Shown piece after piece: positions 1-6,630 of a DNA stretch of 10,804 nt (positions are counted from its first letter, which is position 1; each line of letters begins with the position of its first letter). The notes under the pieces were generated by a model that saw only the letters and a list, made by a program, of their open reading frames with translations, ran no database searches and was not told where the DNA came from. Both the position numbers and the translations under genes were made by a program. Location: the NCBI GenBank assembly GCA_021808665.1, contig JAKBBA010000105.1, forward strand, positions 1 to 10,804, given 5' to 3'. The DNA comes from Actinomycetes bacterium. GTDB lineage: Bacteria; Actinomycetota; Acidimicrobiia; Acidimicrobiales; Palsa-688.

Positions 1-125
1 GGACCATATACGCAGGTACTTCGCAGGTCCAGCGCAACATCCTCGGCGAAATGGTCCTCGGCCTACCTAAGGAGCCCTCCGTGACTCGTGGAAGCTGGCG
101 CGAGGCTCAGCAGGCGAGTCTCTAA
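1..125 (+). CDS. Acyl-CoA dehydrogenase, C-terminal end (5' end outside window)
   Basis: The reading frame beginning at base 3 and stopping with TAA at 123-125 encodes about 40 residues. They contain the stretch [16 protein letters not shown] followed by VLGLPKEP. This is the classic C-terminal signature of acyl-CoA dehydrogenases: the 'GGTSE-IQRNIIAERVLGLPKE' type segment, in which the last helix contributes to FAD and adenine contacts. Family members oxidise acyl-CoA thioesters to enoyl-CoA with FAD and pass electrons to ETF in the cytoplasm. The tail after LPKEP is short (about 15 residues, rich in Arg, Gln and Ser), so the natural end is here. The rest of the gene, including the catalytic Glu, lies to the left. 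The family call is safe because the motif is highly characteristic; substrate chain length cannot be inferred. Confidence 0.85.
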   Translation, partial: TIYAGTSQVQRNILGEMVLGLPKEPSVTRGSWREAQQASL

Positions 126-127
126 AA

Positions 128-178
128 ATGCGTTCGTTTGCGCGGGCAGATGAAGTGAGTCGGAGTCGCCGCCTGTGA
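128..178 (+). other. Tiny 16-codon ORF ending in a GTGA overlap with the next gene
   Basis: An ATG two bases after the acyl-CoA dehydrogenase stop opens a 16-residue frame (MRSFARADEVSRSRRL). Its TGA (176-178) overlaps the GTG start (175-177) of the oxidoreductase in a GTGA arrangement. Such overlaps can couple translation. No strong ribosome binding site precedes the ATG and the peptide resembles nothing I recognise, so it may be fortuitous. Confidence 0.2.
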
Positions 179-1038
179 GGTTCGGTCTCGTCGGCTCTGG
201 GTTCTGGGCGACCACAGTGCACGGGCCGGGTCTGATCGCTCATCCCGAAGTCGAACTGGTCGGGCTGTGGGGCAGGGATCTGCAGCGGTCGAGCGTGGCG
301 GCGGCGCAACTCCGGGTGCCCTCCGTAGTTAGCTTCGAGGCTCTAGTCGAAAGCGTAGACGCCTTGGCTTTCGCAGTCCCGCCCGATGTGCAGGTCCTCC
401 TGGCGACCAAAGCAGCGTCAGCTGGGCGCCACCTGCTGCTCGAGAAGCCCGTGGCCTTGGACTCTTCGTCGGCGCAGTCGTTAACAGCAGCGGTAGGCGC
501 TACCGGTGTGTCGACGATCGTCTTCTTCACGGCTCGCTTCAGCCCGGGGCTCGCGACTTGGTTCGAGACACTGGCCGGCGGGGACTGGGAGGCTGGCACG
601 TACGTGGAACTCGGCTCGATTTTCCAGCCTGGAAGCCCTTATGCGGGCTCGACTTGGCGTCGGGAGAGGGGCGCCCTGTGGGACATCGGCCCGCACGCTT
701 TGGCTACCTTGACAGCGGCTCTCGGACCTGCGGCGTCGGGCCGGTTGGTTCGCGGTCGGAGCGACATCGTCAATGTCTCCACGATCCACGCGAACGGGAA
801 AACCGGTTCCGCACTGCTCGCTCTGGACGCTCCACCCGAGTCGAGGTATCGCTCCGCCGGGTTCTACGGTTCGAGTGGAGTTTCCTTGCGGCCCGAAGGT
901 CCGCCGGACGTCCTGGAAGCATACGGCAGGGCCGTCGACGCTCTTGTCGCTTCCACTGCGGGAACTCCACATCCCTGCGACGCAGAGTTCGGAGCACAGG
1001 TGGTCAACTTGTTGGAGAGCCTCGAACGCCAACTCTGA
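175..1038 (+). CDS. Gfo/Idh/MocA-family NAD(P)-dependent oxidoreductase
   Basis: The 287-residue product begins with a Rossmann fold: MRFGLVGSGFWA has the Gly-x-Gly-x-x-Ala nucleotide-binding turn. It carries the family hallmark E90-K91-P92 (LLLEKPVAL), whose Lys is the usual catalytic or substrate-binding residue. Further on is ALWDIGPHAL (about 168-176), matching the 'G-x-L-x-D-x-G-x-H' block of the C-terminal sheet domain. Members oxidise or reduce sugars, inositols and related polyols. At 287 residues this one is shorter than the usual 330-380, with a reduced C-terminal domain. The GTG start is fixed by an in-frame stop at 151-153 and a GGAG 8-9 bases before it. It follows an acyl-CoA dehydrogenase by only about 50 bases on the same strand, so co-transcription is likely. 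The substrate is unknown. Confidence 0.85.
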   Translation: MRFGLVGSGFWATTVHGPGLIAHPEVELVGLWGRDLQRSSVAAAQLRVPSVVSFEALVESVDALAFAVPPDVQVLLATKAASAGRHLLLEKPVALDSSSAQSLTAAVGATGVSTIVFFTARFSPGLATWFETLAGGDWEAGTYVELGSIFQPGSPYAGSTWRRERGALWDIGPHALATLTAALGPAASGRLVRGRSDIVNVSTIHANGKTGSALLALDAPPESRYRSAGFYGSSGVSLRPEGPPDVLEAYGRAVDALVASTAGTPHPCDAEFGAQVVNLLESLERQL

Positions 1039-1067
1039 CCCGGCTCCCCGCCTGGGTCGCCGTGTCA

Positions 1068-1100
1068 GGCCGCCGAGGGGGCTTTCAGGCCGAGGCGGCC
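1068..1100. terminator. Possible bidirectional hairpin between converging genes
   Basis: GGCCGCC (1068-1074) and GGCGGCC (1094-1100) form a 7-bp GC stem around a 19-base loop. The loop itself can form a small GGC/GCC pairing. It lies where the oxidoreductase and thioredoxin genes converge and covers the thioredoxin stop codon. There is no clear T-run on either side, so it would be a GC-hairpin terminator of the kind suggested for actinobacteria, or simply structure. Confidence 0.3.
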
Positions 1101-1450
1101 GCGCTGATGTTGGCGCGCACCTCGTCCATGTCGAGCTCTTTCACCTTGGTGATCAGTTGCTCGAAGGTGGGTCCTGGTAGGGCGCCGGGTTGCGAGAAGA
1201 TCAGGATTTGATCCCGGAAGACCATCAGGGTGGGTATCGACATGATCCCGAAGTTGGCAGCGAGGGCCTGCTGGGCCTCCGTGTCGACCTTGGCGAATGT
1301 GATGTCAGGGTGGTGTTCCGAGGCGGCCTCGAAGATTGGGGCGAACATCCGGCACGGACCACACCACGAAGCCCAGAAGTCTACGAACACTATGTCGTTG
1401 GACTCGATGGTCTGGTCGAAGTTGGCGTCGGTCAAGGCTATGGTTGCCAT
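1085..1450 (-). CDS. Thioredoxin
   Basis: This is a 121-residue, single-domain thioredoxin. The active site is FWASWCGPCR with redox cysteines C30 and C33. The conserved cis-proline is in GIMSIPTLMVF (P73), and FVDFWA and KVDTE mark the central strands. It reduces protein disulfides in the cytoplasm using thioredoxin reductase. The usual length is about 105-110; the extra C-terminal piece ending LDMDEVRANISAAASA is a short helical extension. As I recall, it is typical of an actinobacterial thioredoxin subgroup distinct from the main TrxA next to TrxB. The ATG is preceded by GAGGAG at a good distance. No reductase gene is adjacent. A CsoR-type inverted repeat lies 43-58 bases upstream of the ATG and overlaps the likely promoter, so expression is probably controlled by a copper- or persulfide-type sensor. 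No such regulator is encoded in this window. Confidence 0.93.
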   Translation of the reverse strand: MATIALTDANFDQTIESNDIVFVDFWASWCGPCRMFAPIFEAASEHHPDITFAKVDTEAQQALAANFGIMSIPTLMVFRDQILIFSQPGALPGPTFEQLITKVKELDMDEVRANISAAASA

Positions 1451-1480
1451 CGGTTAACTCCTCTGTAGGGTCTCGTTCGC

Positions 1481-1509
1481 ATATAACACCGGATACCCCC
1501 TGGGGTATT
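1481..1509 (-). promoter_or_regulatory. Probable thioredoxin promoter overlapped by the operator
   Basis: Read on the minus strand, TTATAT (complement of 1481-1486) resembles a -10 box. It sits about 30 bases upstream of the thioredoxin ATG and would give a leader of roughly 24 bases. A 17-base spacer leads to a poor -35 (AATACC, complement of 1504-1509). The 16-bp inverted repeat at 1493-1508 covers the spacer and the -35 element, which suits repression by occlusion. The promoter assignment is inferred from pattern only. Confidence 0.4.
1493..1508. promoter_or_regulatory. CsoR/CstR-type operator (perfect inverted repeat)
   Basis: ATACCCC-CT-GGGGTAT is a perfect 7+7 inverted repeat with a 2-base centre, in the 101-bp region between the divergent thioredoxin and ppk2 genes. 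The 'TACCCC..GGGGTA' form is the known binding site of the CsoR/RcnR/CstR family, which includes copper-sensing CsoR and persulfide-sensing CstR repressors of actinobacteria and Firmicutes. A thioredoxin target points to copper or sulfane-sulfur stress rather than nickel or cobalt, but this is inference. The position could affect both genes. Confidence 0.65.
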
Positions 1510-1551
1510 CCGTGTCGCGGCTTTAAGGAGAAGTGTGGATATGGTGAGGAA

Positions 1552-2466
1552 ATGAGGCTCGACGACGAAATAGTCGAAGCGCTGCGCCTAGCCCCAGGCG
1601 CCAAGGTCGACTTGGCGAAGCTGGGAACCGCAGCCCTTCCTGGAGGAGCGAGCCGTGCGGGCAGGGATGTACTGGCGGCCCTGCGAAGCACCGGTGCCGA
1701 AGACCAGCTCCACACCTTCACCGCTGAGCTGGAAGCCGCCCAGGAGCTCCTCTACGCCAGCGCCTCTCACGCAGTCCTGATAGTCCTGCAAGGCATGGAT
1801 GCGGCGGGCAAGGACGGCACTATAAAGCACGTCATGTCGGGCGTTAACCCGCAGGGATGCGACGTCACATCTTTCAAACAGCCGTCGTCGGAGGAGCTCT
1901 CACACGACTTTCTGTGGAGAGCCGTCAAGGCTCTACCCGCCCGAGGAAAGATCGGAATCTTCAACAGGTCCTACTACGAGGACGTTCTAGTGGTTCGGGT
2001 GCACCGCGAACTGGCAGAGGAGCAGCGGCGACTTGGAGGCTATGAGTCATACGAACCAATGTGGCGGGAGCGTTTCGAGGCGATCAACGCGTTCGAGCAG
2101 CACCTGGTCCGAAGCGGCACGCAAGTGGTGAAGGTCTTCCTCAACGTGTCCGAGGCAGAGCAGAAGAGGAGGCTTCTCAAACGGCTCGACGACGCAGCCA
2201 AATACTGGAAGTTCTCCATGTCGGACATCGAGGAACGGTCGCTGTGGAACGACTATCAGCGCGCCTACGAGGAAGCTCTCAGGGCGACCTCGACACCGTG
2301 GGCTCCGTGGTATGTGATCCCCGCCGACCACAAACACCTTATGCGGACACTGACCGCCGGTGTCATAGTCAGCGCGATCGATGCGCTCCACCTGTCACTT
2401 CCGACGGTCTCGGACGTAAAGTTGGCCGAGATCGCACAAGCCAAATCCTTACTCGGCACGTCTTGA
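1552..2466 (+). CDS. ppk2: Polyphosphate kinase 2 family protein (polyphosphate:nucleotide phosphotransferase)
   Basis: This 304-residue protein has the full PPK2 core. It shows a Walker A loop VLQGMDAAGKDG (about 78-89), followed by the FKQPSSEELSHDFLWR block (108-123). The Walker B segment is IGIFNRSYYEDVLVVRVH (134-151), and a basic lid segment around 205-211 (QKRRLLKRL) leads into KYWKFS and WNDY. PPK2 enzymes move phosphate between polyphosphate and nucleotides (NMP or NDP) in the cytoplasm and usually favour nucleotide synthesis from polyP. The sequence most resembles the 'PPK2-related 1' group (TIGR03709 type), whose members can use AMP and/or ADP; the nucleotide preference cannot be read off here. 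The ATG at 1552 is in frame with GAGGA immediately upstream. Frames further upstream lack family similarity and overlap thioredoxin. It diverges from thioredoxin across a CsoR-type operator. Confidence 0.92.
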   Translation: MRLDDEIVEALRLAPGAKVDLAKLGTAALPGGASRAGRDVLAALRSTGAEDQLHTFTAELEAAQELLYASASHAVLIVLQGMDAAGKDGTIKHVMSGVNPQGCDVTSFKQPSSEELSHDFLWRAVKALPARGKIGIFNRSYYEDVLVVRVHRELAEEQRRLGGYESYEPMWRERFEAINAFEQHLVRSGTQVVKVFLNVSEAEQKRRLLKRLDDAAKYWKFSMSDIEERSLWNDYQRAYEEALRATSTPWAPWYVIPADHKHLMRTLTAGVIVSAIDALHLSLPTVSDVKLAEIAQAKSLLGTS

Positions 2467-2482
2467 AGGCTCCCGAAGCCTT
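2466..2482 (+). terminator. Small hairpin at the ppk2 stop codon
   Basis: AAGGCT (2466-2471) pairs with AGCCTT (2477-2482) across a 5-base loop. It begins on the last base of the ppk2 stop codon. Without a following T-run it is a weak terminator candidate. Confidence 0.25.
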
Positions 2483-2496
2483 ATAGGCTCCCTGCC

Positions 2497-3457
2497 ATGT
2501 GTGGCGCTTCCCACTCCCATGGTGGACCGGTTGACACGGTGTTCGAGGCAGCTCCGAGGCCCGCCGACGGTGACGCCGTCGATCCTGTCCACCTCGATCC
2601 TGTCGACGAAGTTCGAGTAACGACATTGATCGACAATACATTCGACATGCTTTTGAACTCCGAGATGGCCGTGCAGCGTCCTGCGATGCGGTCAGGTCTG
2701 GTCAGCTCTCCGCTTTTCGACGGAGGCAAAACCCACGTTGGTCTTCTCGCTGAGCACGGGTTCGCTACGCTGATTACGCTGAGCAGCGGCGGGCGAAGGT
2801 CCCACCTTCTTTTCGATACGGGCATCTCGCCGGATGGAATGGCGATCAACGCTGAACGCCTCGGACTGGACTTCTCTGACCTTCAGGCTGTCGTGCTCAG
2901 CCATGGACACTTCGACCACACGGGCGGCTTGTCCGGTCTGCTTCGGCTTCGAGGTCATAGAACGCAGACATCCGTCGCTGCTGCTAGAAGGGTCAGTTCT
3001 TGTGACCGGGGAGGTGGACCGGACCACTGAGTTCGAACGAGGCATGCCACCTAGTCATCAGGCCTTCGAAGCTGAGCGCGGTGTGGGCGGCCACGCCCGT
3101 TGGCGCCATGACCCCACAGTCGCAGACGATCAAGCTCTGGTCGTCAACGTCAAAGGACGGGGATTGGTGGTCGTGACGGGATGCGGCCACGCGGGGGCGA
3201 TCAACATAGTTCGCCACGCCATGCGTCTCACCGGGGTCGATCGCCTCTGTGCCCTGATAGGCGGGTTTCATCTGAGCGGACCGGCCTTCGAGCCCATCAT
3301 CGCAGCGACAGTGAACGCATTGAGCGAACTTGCACCAGAACTCGTAGTCCCAGGGCATTGCAGCGGTTGGAAGGCTCAGCACGCCCTGGCGGCGGCGCTT
3401 CCCGAAGCGTTCGCCCAGGCCAGTTCGGCAAGCGCCTACCACCTGGCAAGTCTTTGA
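2497..3457 (+). pseudogene. Metallo-beta-lactamase-fold hydrolase, frameshifted and internally deleted
   Basis: Two reading frames together encode one protein of the MBL-fold group often annotated as 7,8-dihydropterin-6-methyl-4-(ribofuranosyl)aminobenzene-5'-phosphate synthase-like. The N-terminal part (frame of 2497) runs through TTLIDNTFDML, LLFDTGISPDG and the metal motif VLSHGHFDHTGG (H136, H138, D140, H141), and then loses family similarity near 2940. The C-terminal part (frame of 2834, useful from about 2943) has HPSLLLEGSVLVTGEV, then VVTGCGHAGAIN, IGGFHLSG and VVPGHCSGW, which supply the remaining metal-site histidines. Intact relatives have about 40 more residues between the two parts, from memory, so this looks like an internal deletion that also shifted the frame. 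The N-terminal frame ends at 3030. No strong ribosome binding site precedes the ATG at 2497. A sequencing or assembly error is the main alternative. Confidence 0.75.
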
Positions 3458-3521
3458 GCGCCCGGGCCGAGCCCAACTCGGGCGAAGTGTCGGGTCCGCT
3501 GGGTTCGAGGCGCGGCCCGTT

Positions 3522-3529
3522 GGGGAGGG
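3522..3529 (+). promoter_or_regulatory. Ribosome binding site that fixes a TTG start
   Basis: GGGGAGGG lies 8 bases before the TTG at 3538. It is the strongest Shine-Dalgarno match near the radical SAM gene. Family similarity begins exactly after this TTG (DLVLLHAPSVWDF), so together they decide the start. Confidence 0.65.
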
Positions 3530-3537
3530 TATTTGGT

Positions 3538-5334
3538 TTGGACTTGGTCCTGCTTCACGCCCCATCGGTGTGGGACTTCAGGGAGGAGGTCATCCTGCAA
3601 GGCCCACTTGCTGACGTGATCCCCTCCACTGACGAGTTCGAGATGTACCCGATCGGCCTCACGAGCATTGCTTCCTATTTAGAAGCGAACAACTACAACA
3701 CGAGGTTGGTAAACCTCGCCTACCGTATGCTTCGCAACCGGCGCTTCGATGTGGCGGCCCACCTTCGTAAGCTTAAGGCCCCGGTGTTCGGCATCGATCT
3801 CCACTGGTTGCCGCACGCACACGGTGCGCTCGGAGTCGCACGCCTCGTAAAGCAAGTGCACCCCGAGGCAAAGGTGCTCTTAGGTGGCCTGTCGGCGTCG
3901 TGGTACCACGAGGAGGTCATTGCCGACCCTTCGGTCGATTTCGTGTTGCGAGGTGACTCCACTGAGGAGCCGTGCCGTCAGCTCCTCGCTGCCCTGCGGG
4001 AGGGCAGCCCTCTTGGATCGGTTGAGAACCTCACATGGAAGACGCCTCAGGGCCGGGTGGTGTCCAATCCAGTCACCTTCGTACCGGCGAACCTCGACTG
4101 GATCGACGTGCCGGCCTACGACTTCATGACCCACGCCGTGTTCAAGTACCGCAGCCTCGCCGATTTTCTTCCGTACCTCGAATGGCTTCGTTACCCCTCT
4201 ACGATGCTCCTCAACTCGAGGGGTTGCACTTACAACTGCGCCATCTGTGGAGGGTCGAGGACCGGTTACCGACTTGTAGCCGGTCGGAGCGCCCCGGGGA
4301 TGCGCAGTCCCGAGAAGCTCGTCGCGGACGCCCGGCGTATCAGCTCGTTCTCTAAGGCGCCGATCTTCATGGTTCACGACCCGCGCATCGGGGGCATCCC
4401 GCGGGCGGAGACCTTCTTCGACCTCTACCGAAAGGCGGGCGTGCCCAACGAACTGGTGATAGAGATCTTCTTCCCCGCAGGGAGGGATTTTTTCGATCTA
4501 GTCCGACGGTCGACCGCCGCGTGGAGCCTGCAGATCACCATAGAGTCACCAGACCCTGACATCCGCAAAGTGAACGGCAAGTTCCCGGTCCCCAACACGG
4601 TCGTAGAAGACACCCTCGCCGCTGCTCTTGACGAAGGATGCGGGAAGTTGGACCTCTTCTTCATGGTAGGACTGTCCGGTCAGACCCCGGCTAAAGCTCT
4701 GGAGACCGTCGACTACTGCCGTCACCTAGTCGAACGCTTCGGAGCTGACGAGCGACTCCAGTTCTACGCCGCACCTTTGGGACCTTTCCTGGATCCGGGC
4801 AGTCGGGCTTTCGAGGACCCAACCCTCGGCTTCCACCGGCGATTCGTAACGCTTGAGGAGCACCGCCAAGCGCTCCTGGGGCCGACATGGCGAGAGATGC
4901 TCGCCTACGAGACGGACTGGATGAGCCGCAACGAGATCGTAGCGACCACTTATGCAGTAGGAGCCGGCCTCAACGATCTCAAGTTCGAGGCGGGTCTCAT
5001 CGACGCTCGGACCCACGCGACGGTCGCCCGCCACTTCGCAGTGGCACAAGAGACCTTTCCGAAACTTGACGCCATAGCTCAGCTGCCCGAGGCGGACCGA
5101 CGACCCGCTTTAGAGATCTTGGCGGAGCAGGTAGCCGAAGCGAACACGGCCAGTCTTGTGGGGGAGCACGAACTGGAATGGAAGACATCGGCCGGACTTC
5201 GAGTGACCTGGCTGCTGGCAAGGCACACGGCGGCGGCGCTACCACGGGAGATCGCTCACGGTGCTGCCCGTTTCGCCGGTCGGTACGACACTGCTATCGC
5301 CCAGGTCGAGAGACTCGGTCCCATCGTCGCGTGA
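3538..5334 (+). CDS. B12-binding domain/radical SAM protein, Ta0216-like
   Basis: The product is 598 residues from a TTG start. Residues 1-155 form a cobalamin-binding-like Rossmann domain. VIPSTDEFEMYPIGL (28-41) and SIASYLEANNY precede FGIDLHW (84-90), which has D87-x-H89 but not the full DxHxxG of base-off B12 proteins. LLGGLSASWYHEE (114-126) and VLRGDSTEEP (136-145) complete it. The radical SAM domain starts at about 220, with LNSRGCTYNCAICGG giving a C-x3-C-x2-C iron-sulfur motif (C230, C234, C237). ITIESPDPDIRKVNG (about 335-350) lies further along the barrel. The last 150 or so residues are an uncharacterised, probably helical region. The order and the first-domain motifs match the Ta0216-type family (TIGR04190), whose reaction is unknown. 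It would use a [4Fe-4S] cluster, SAM and probably cobalamin in the cytoplasm. It follows the broken hydrolase by 80 bases and precedes an alcohol dehydrogenase by 72. Confidence 0.85.
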   Translation: MDLVLLHAPSVWDFREEVILQGPLADVIPSTDEFEMYPIGLTSIASYLEANNYNTRLVNLAYRMLRNRRFDVAAHLRKLKAPVFGIDLHWLPHAHGALGVARLVKQVHPEAKVLLGGLSASWYHEEVIADPSVDFVLRGDSTEEPCRQLLAALREGSPLGSVENLTWKTPQGRVVSNPVTFVPANLDWIDVPAYDFMTHAVFKYRSLADFLPYLEWLRYPSTMLLNSRGCTYNCAICGGSRTGYRLVAGRSAPGMRSPEKLVADARRISSFSKAPIFMVHDPRIGGIPRAETFFDLYRKAGVPNELVIEIFFPAGRDFFDLVRRSTAAWSLQITIESPDPDIRKVNGKFPVPNTVVEDTLAAALDEGCGKLDLFFMVGLSGQTPAKALETVDYCRHLVERFGADERLQFYAAPLGPFLDPGSRAFEDPTLGFHRRFVTLEEHRQALLGPTWREMLAYETDWMSRNEIVATTYAVGAGLNDLKFEAGLIDARTHATVARHFAVAQETFPKLDAIAQLPEADRRPALEILAEQVAEANTASLVGEHELEWKTSAGLRVTWLLARHTAAALPREIAHGAARFAGRYDTAIAQVERLGPIVA

Positions 5335-5406
5335 AGTAGGTTGTAAGCGTCACCGACAATCCCAGGTCCGCCGGAATGACGGGTCGTCAAGTAGGGAGGT
5401 AAGGGC

Positions 5407-6465
5407 ATGCGAGCTTTGCGGCTCTTGGACTGGAAGTCTTCCCCTGTGCTGGTGGAAGTGGACGATCCGGTACCCGGACCGGGTCAGGTGGTGGTCAGGA
5501 TCGGAGGTGCCGGAGCCTGCCACTCCGACCTGCACCTGATGCACGACTTCGACGGCGCCGCACTGCCGTGGAGGCCCCCTTTCACCCTCGGCCACGAGAA
5601 CGCCGGATGGGTGCACGCTATCGGTCCCGGCGTGACCGGCGTTGAGGTCGGCCAGCCGGTAGCGGTTTACGGGGCGTGGGGATGCGGTAACTGTCAGCCG
5701 TGCCGCCTCGGGATCGAGAACTACTGCGAGAACCCCGCTGCGGCACCTGTTCCAAGCGGGGGTGGTGGCCTCGGCCTCGACGGTGGCATGGCCGATCTGA
5801 TGCTCGTACCGGCTGCTCGCCACCTTGTCGCTCTTCCAGACGGCCTCGAACCTGTCGACGCAGCACCGCTCACCGATGCAGCGCTGACCCCGTACCACGC
5901 AATCCGGCGGTCCGCTGCGAAGCTCACGCCGGACGCCACCGCCGTCGTGATAGGCGTCGGAGGCCTGGGCCACCTAGCCGTTCAGATCCTGAAGAACACG
6001 ACAGCTGCCAGAATCGTTGCTGTCGACAACCGTCCCGAGGCCTTGGACCTCGCACGCGAGGAGGGGGCTGACCTTACGGTCCAGCCGGGTGACGAAGCCG
6101 TGGGCGCGATACGAGGTGCAACTGGAGGGCGGGGCGCTGACGTCGTCGTCGACTTCGTAGGCTCCGACGCAACCATCGCCCTGGGTGTAGGTGTGTCCCG
6201 CATGCGCGGGGACGTCACGATCGTGGGCATAGCCGGAGGCTCCTACCCCATGTCCTTTTTCAGCGTCCCATACGAAGTGTCACTCCAGACCACTTACTGG
6301 GGTTCGCGTCCGGAGCTGGAGGAGGTTCTCCACCTGGCTGCCAGAGGTCTGGTCAAAGCCCAGATAACTACTCTTCCGCTTGAGTCCGCAGCCGAGGCAT
6401 ACGAGAATCTTTCTTCGGGCGCAGCGATTGGTAGGCAGGTGATCGTCCCGGGCTCGAAGAGCTAG
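5407..6465 (+). CDS. Zinc-dependent NAD-linked alcohol dehydrogenase, ADH-A-like
   Basis: This is a 352-residue medium-chain dehydrogenase/reductase. The catalytic zinc site is C38 (GACHSDLH), H63-E64 (TLGHENAG) and D157 in PLTDAALTPYHA. The structural zinc site GCGNCQPCRLGIENYC supplies C93, C96, C99 and C107. The coenzyme domain has VVIGVGGLGH (181-189), and D205 in IVAVDNRPEA suggests NAD rather than NADP. The pattern YGAWGCG, PLTDA-LTPYHAI and TTYWGSRPEL closely resembles Rhodococcus ruber ADH-A (as I recall it), an enzyme known for broad secondary-alcohol/ketone interconversion. The substrate here may be similar but is not shown. The ATG has an excellent GGGAGG 7 bases upstream. It may be co-transcribed with the radical SAM gene 72 bases before it. 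An inverted repeat follows the stop. Confidence 0.92.
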   Translation: MRALRLLDWKSSPVLVEVDDPVPGPGQVVVRIGGAGACHSDLHLMHDFDGAALPWRPPFTLGHENAGWVHAIGPGVTGVEVGQPVAVYGAWGCGNCQPCRLGIENYCENPAAAPVPSGGGGLGLDGGMADLMLVPAARHLVALPDGLEPVDAAPLTDAALTPYHAIRRSAAKLTPDATAVVIGVGGLGHLAVQILKNTTAARIVAVDNRPEALDLAREEGADLTVQPGDEAVGAIRGATGGRGADVVVDFVGSDATIALGVGVSRMRGDVTIVGIAGGSYPMSFFSVPYEVSLQTTYWGSRPELEEVLHLAARGLVKAQITTLPLESAAEAYENLSSGAAIGRQVIVPGSKS

Positions 6466-6514
6466 AAGGCTCGACTGGGCCACAGCCGGTCCGCCGGGGG
6501 CCGGGGGAGCCTTC
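6465..6514 (+). terminator. Long hairpin after the alcohol dehydrogenase
   Basis: GAAGGCTC (6465-6472) and GAGCCTTC (6507-6514) are a perfect 8-bp inverted repeat starting on the last base of the stop codon. The 34-base GC-rich loop can fold further. No T-run follows. Position and strength suit a transcription terminator or mRNA 3' stabiliser. A competing pairing between CCGCCGG (6491-6497) and CCGGCGG (6534-6540) is possible. Confidence 0.4.
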
Positions 6515-6630
6515 GCAGATCTCTCAGAGCGGTCCGGCGGCCTAAAGTAGCGGGCGCTGCAGTCGAGAACTATACGGAGCGGACGGACCCGCTCAGGCAT
6601 GGATGCCACGAGAAAACACAAGGATGTGCT

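Noticed and set aside
481..1032. 183-codon minus-strand frame inside the Gfo/Idh oxidoreductase
   Set aside because: No recognisable domain; it is a shadow of the + strand gene, which carries the Rossmann and EKP motifs.
1336..1551. Upstream extension of the ppk2 frame
   Set aside because: It is antisense to the thioredoxin coding region and crosses its promoter, and PPK2-like sequence begins after 1552.
2497..3457. Programmed ribosomal frameshift in the MBL gene
   Set aside because: No slippery run is visible at the switch point, and about 40 residues appear to be missing, which recoding would not explain. A deletion or assembly error fits better.
3181..3537. Upstream extension of the radical SAM frame
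   Set aside because: It overlaps the MBL gene in another frame, has low-complexity Arg/Ser-rich content and shows no family match. The TTG at 3538 has the ribosome binding site.
3458..3537. Small CCGAG/CTCGG hairpin (around 3469-3483) as a terminator before the radical SAM gene
   Set aside because: Only 5 bp with no T-run; such stems are expected by chance at this GC content.
3458..3537. Cobalamin riboswitch before the B12/radical SAM gene
   Set aside because: The gap is only 80 bases, too short for the aptamer, and no B12-box-like sequence is seen.
5335..5406. TGACG-GGT-CGTCA repeat (5377-5389) upstream of the alcohol dehydrogenase as an operator
   Set aside because: Only 5-bp arms and no promoter elements alongside, so not distinguishable from chance.
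6488..6497. Repeated 10-mer GGTCCGCCGG (also near 898-907 and 5366-5375)
   Set aside because: Copies lie in unrelated contexts, one inside coding sequence. GC-rich composition explains them; no spacing or array structure.
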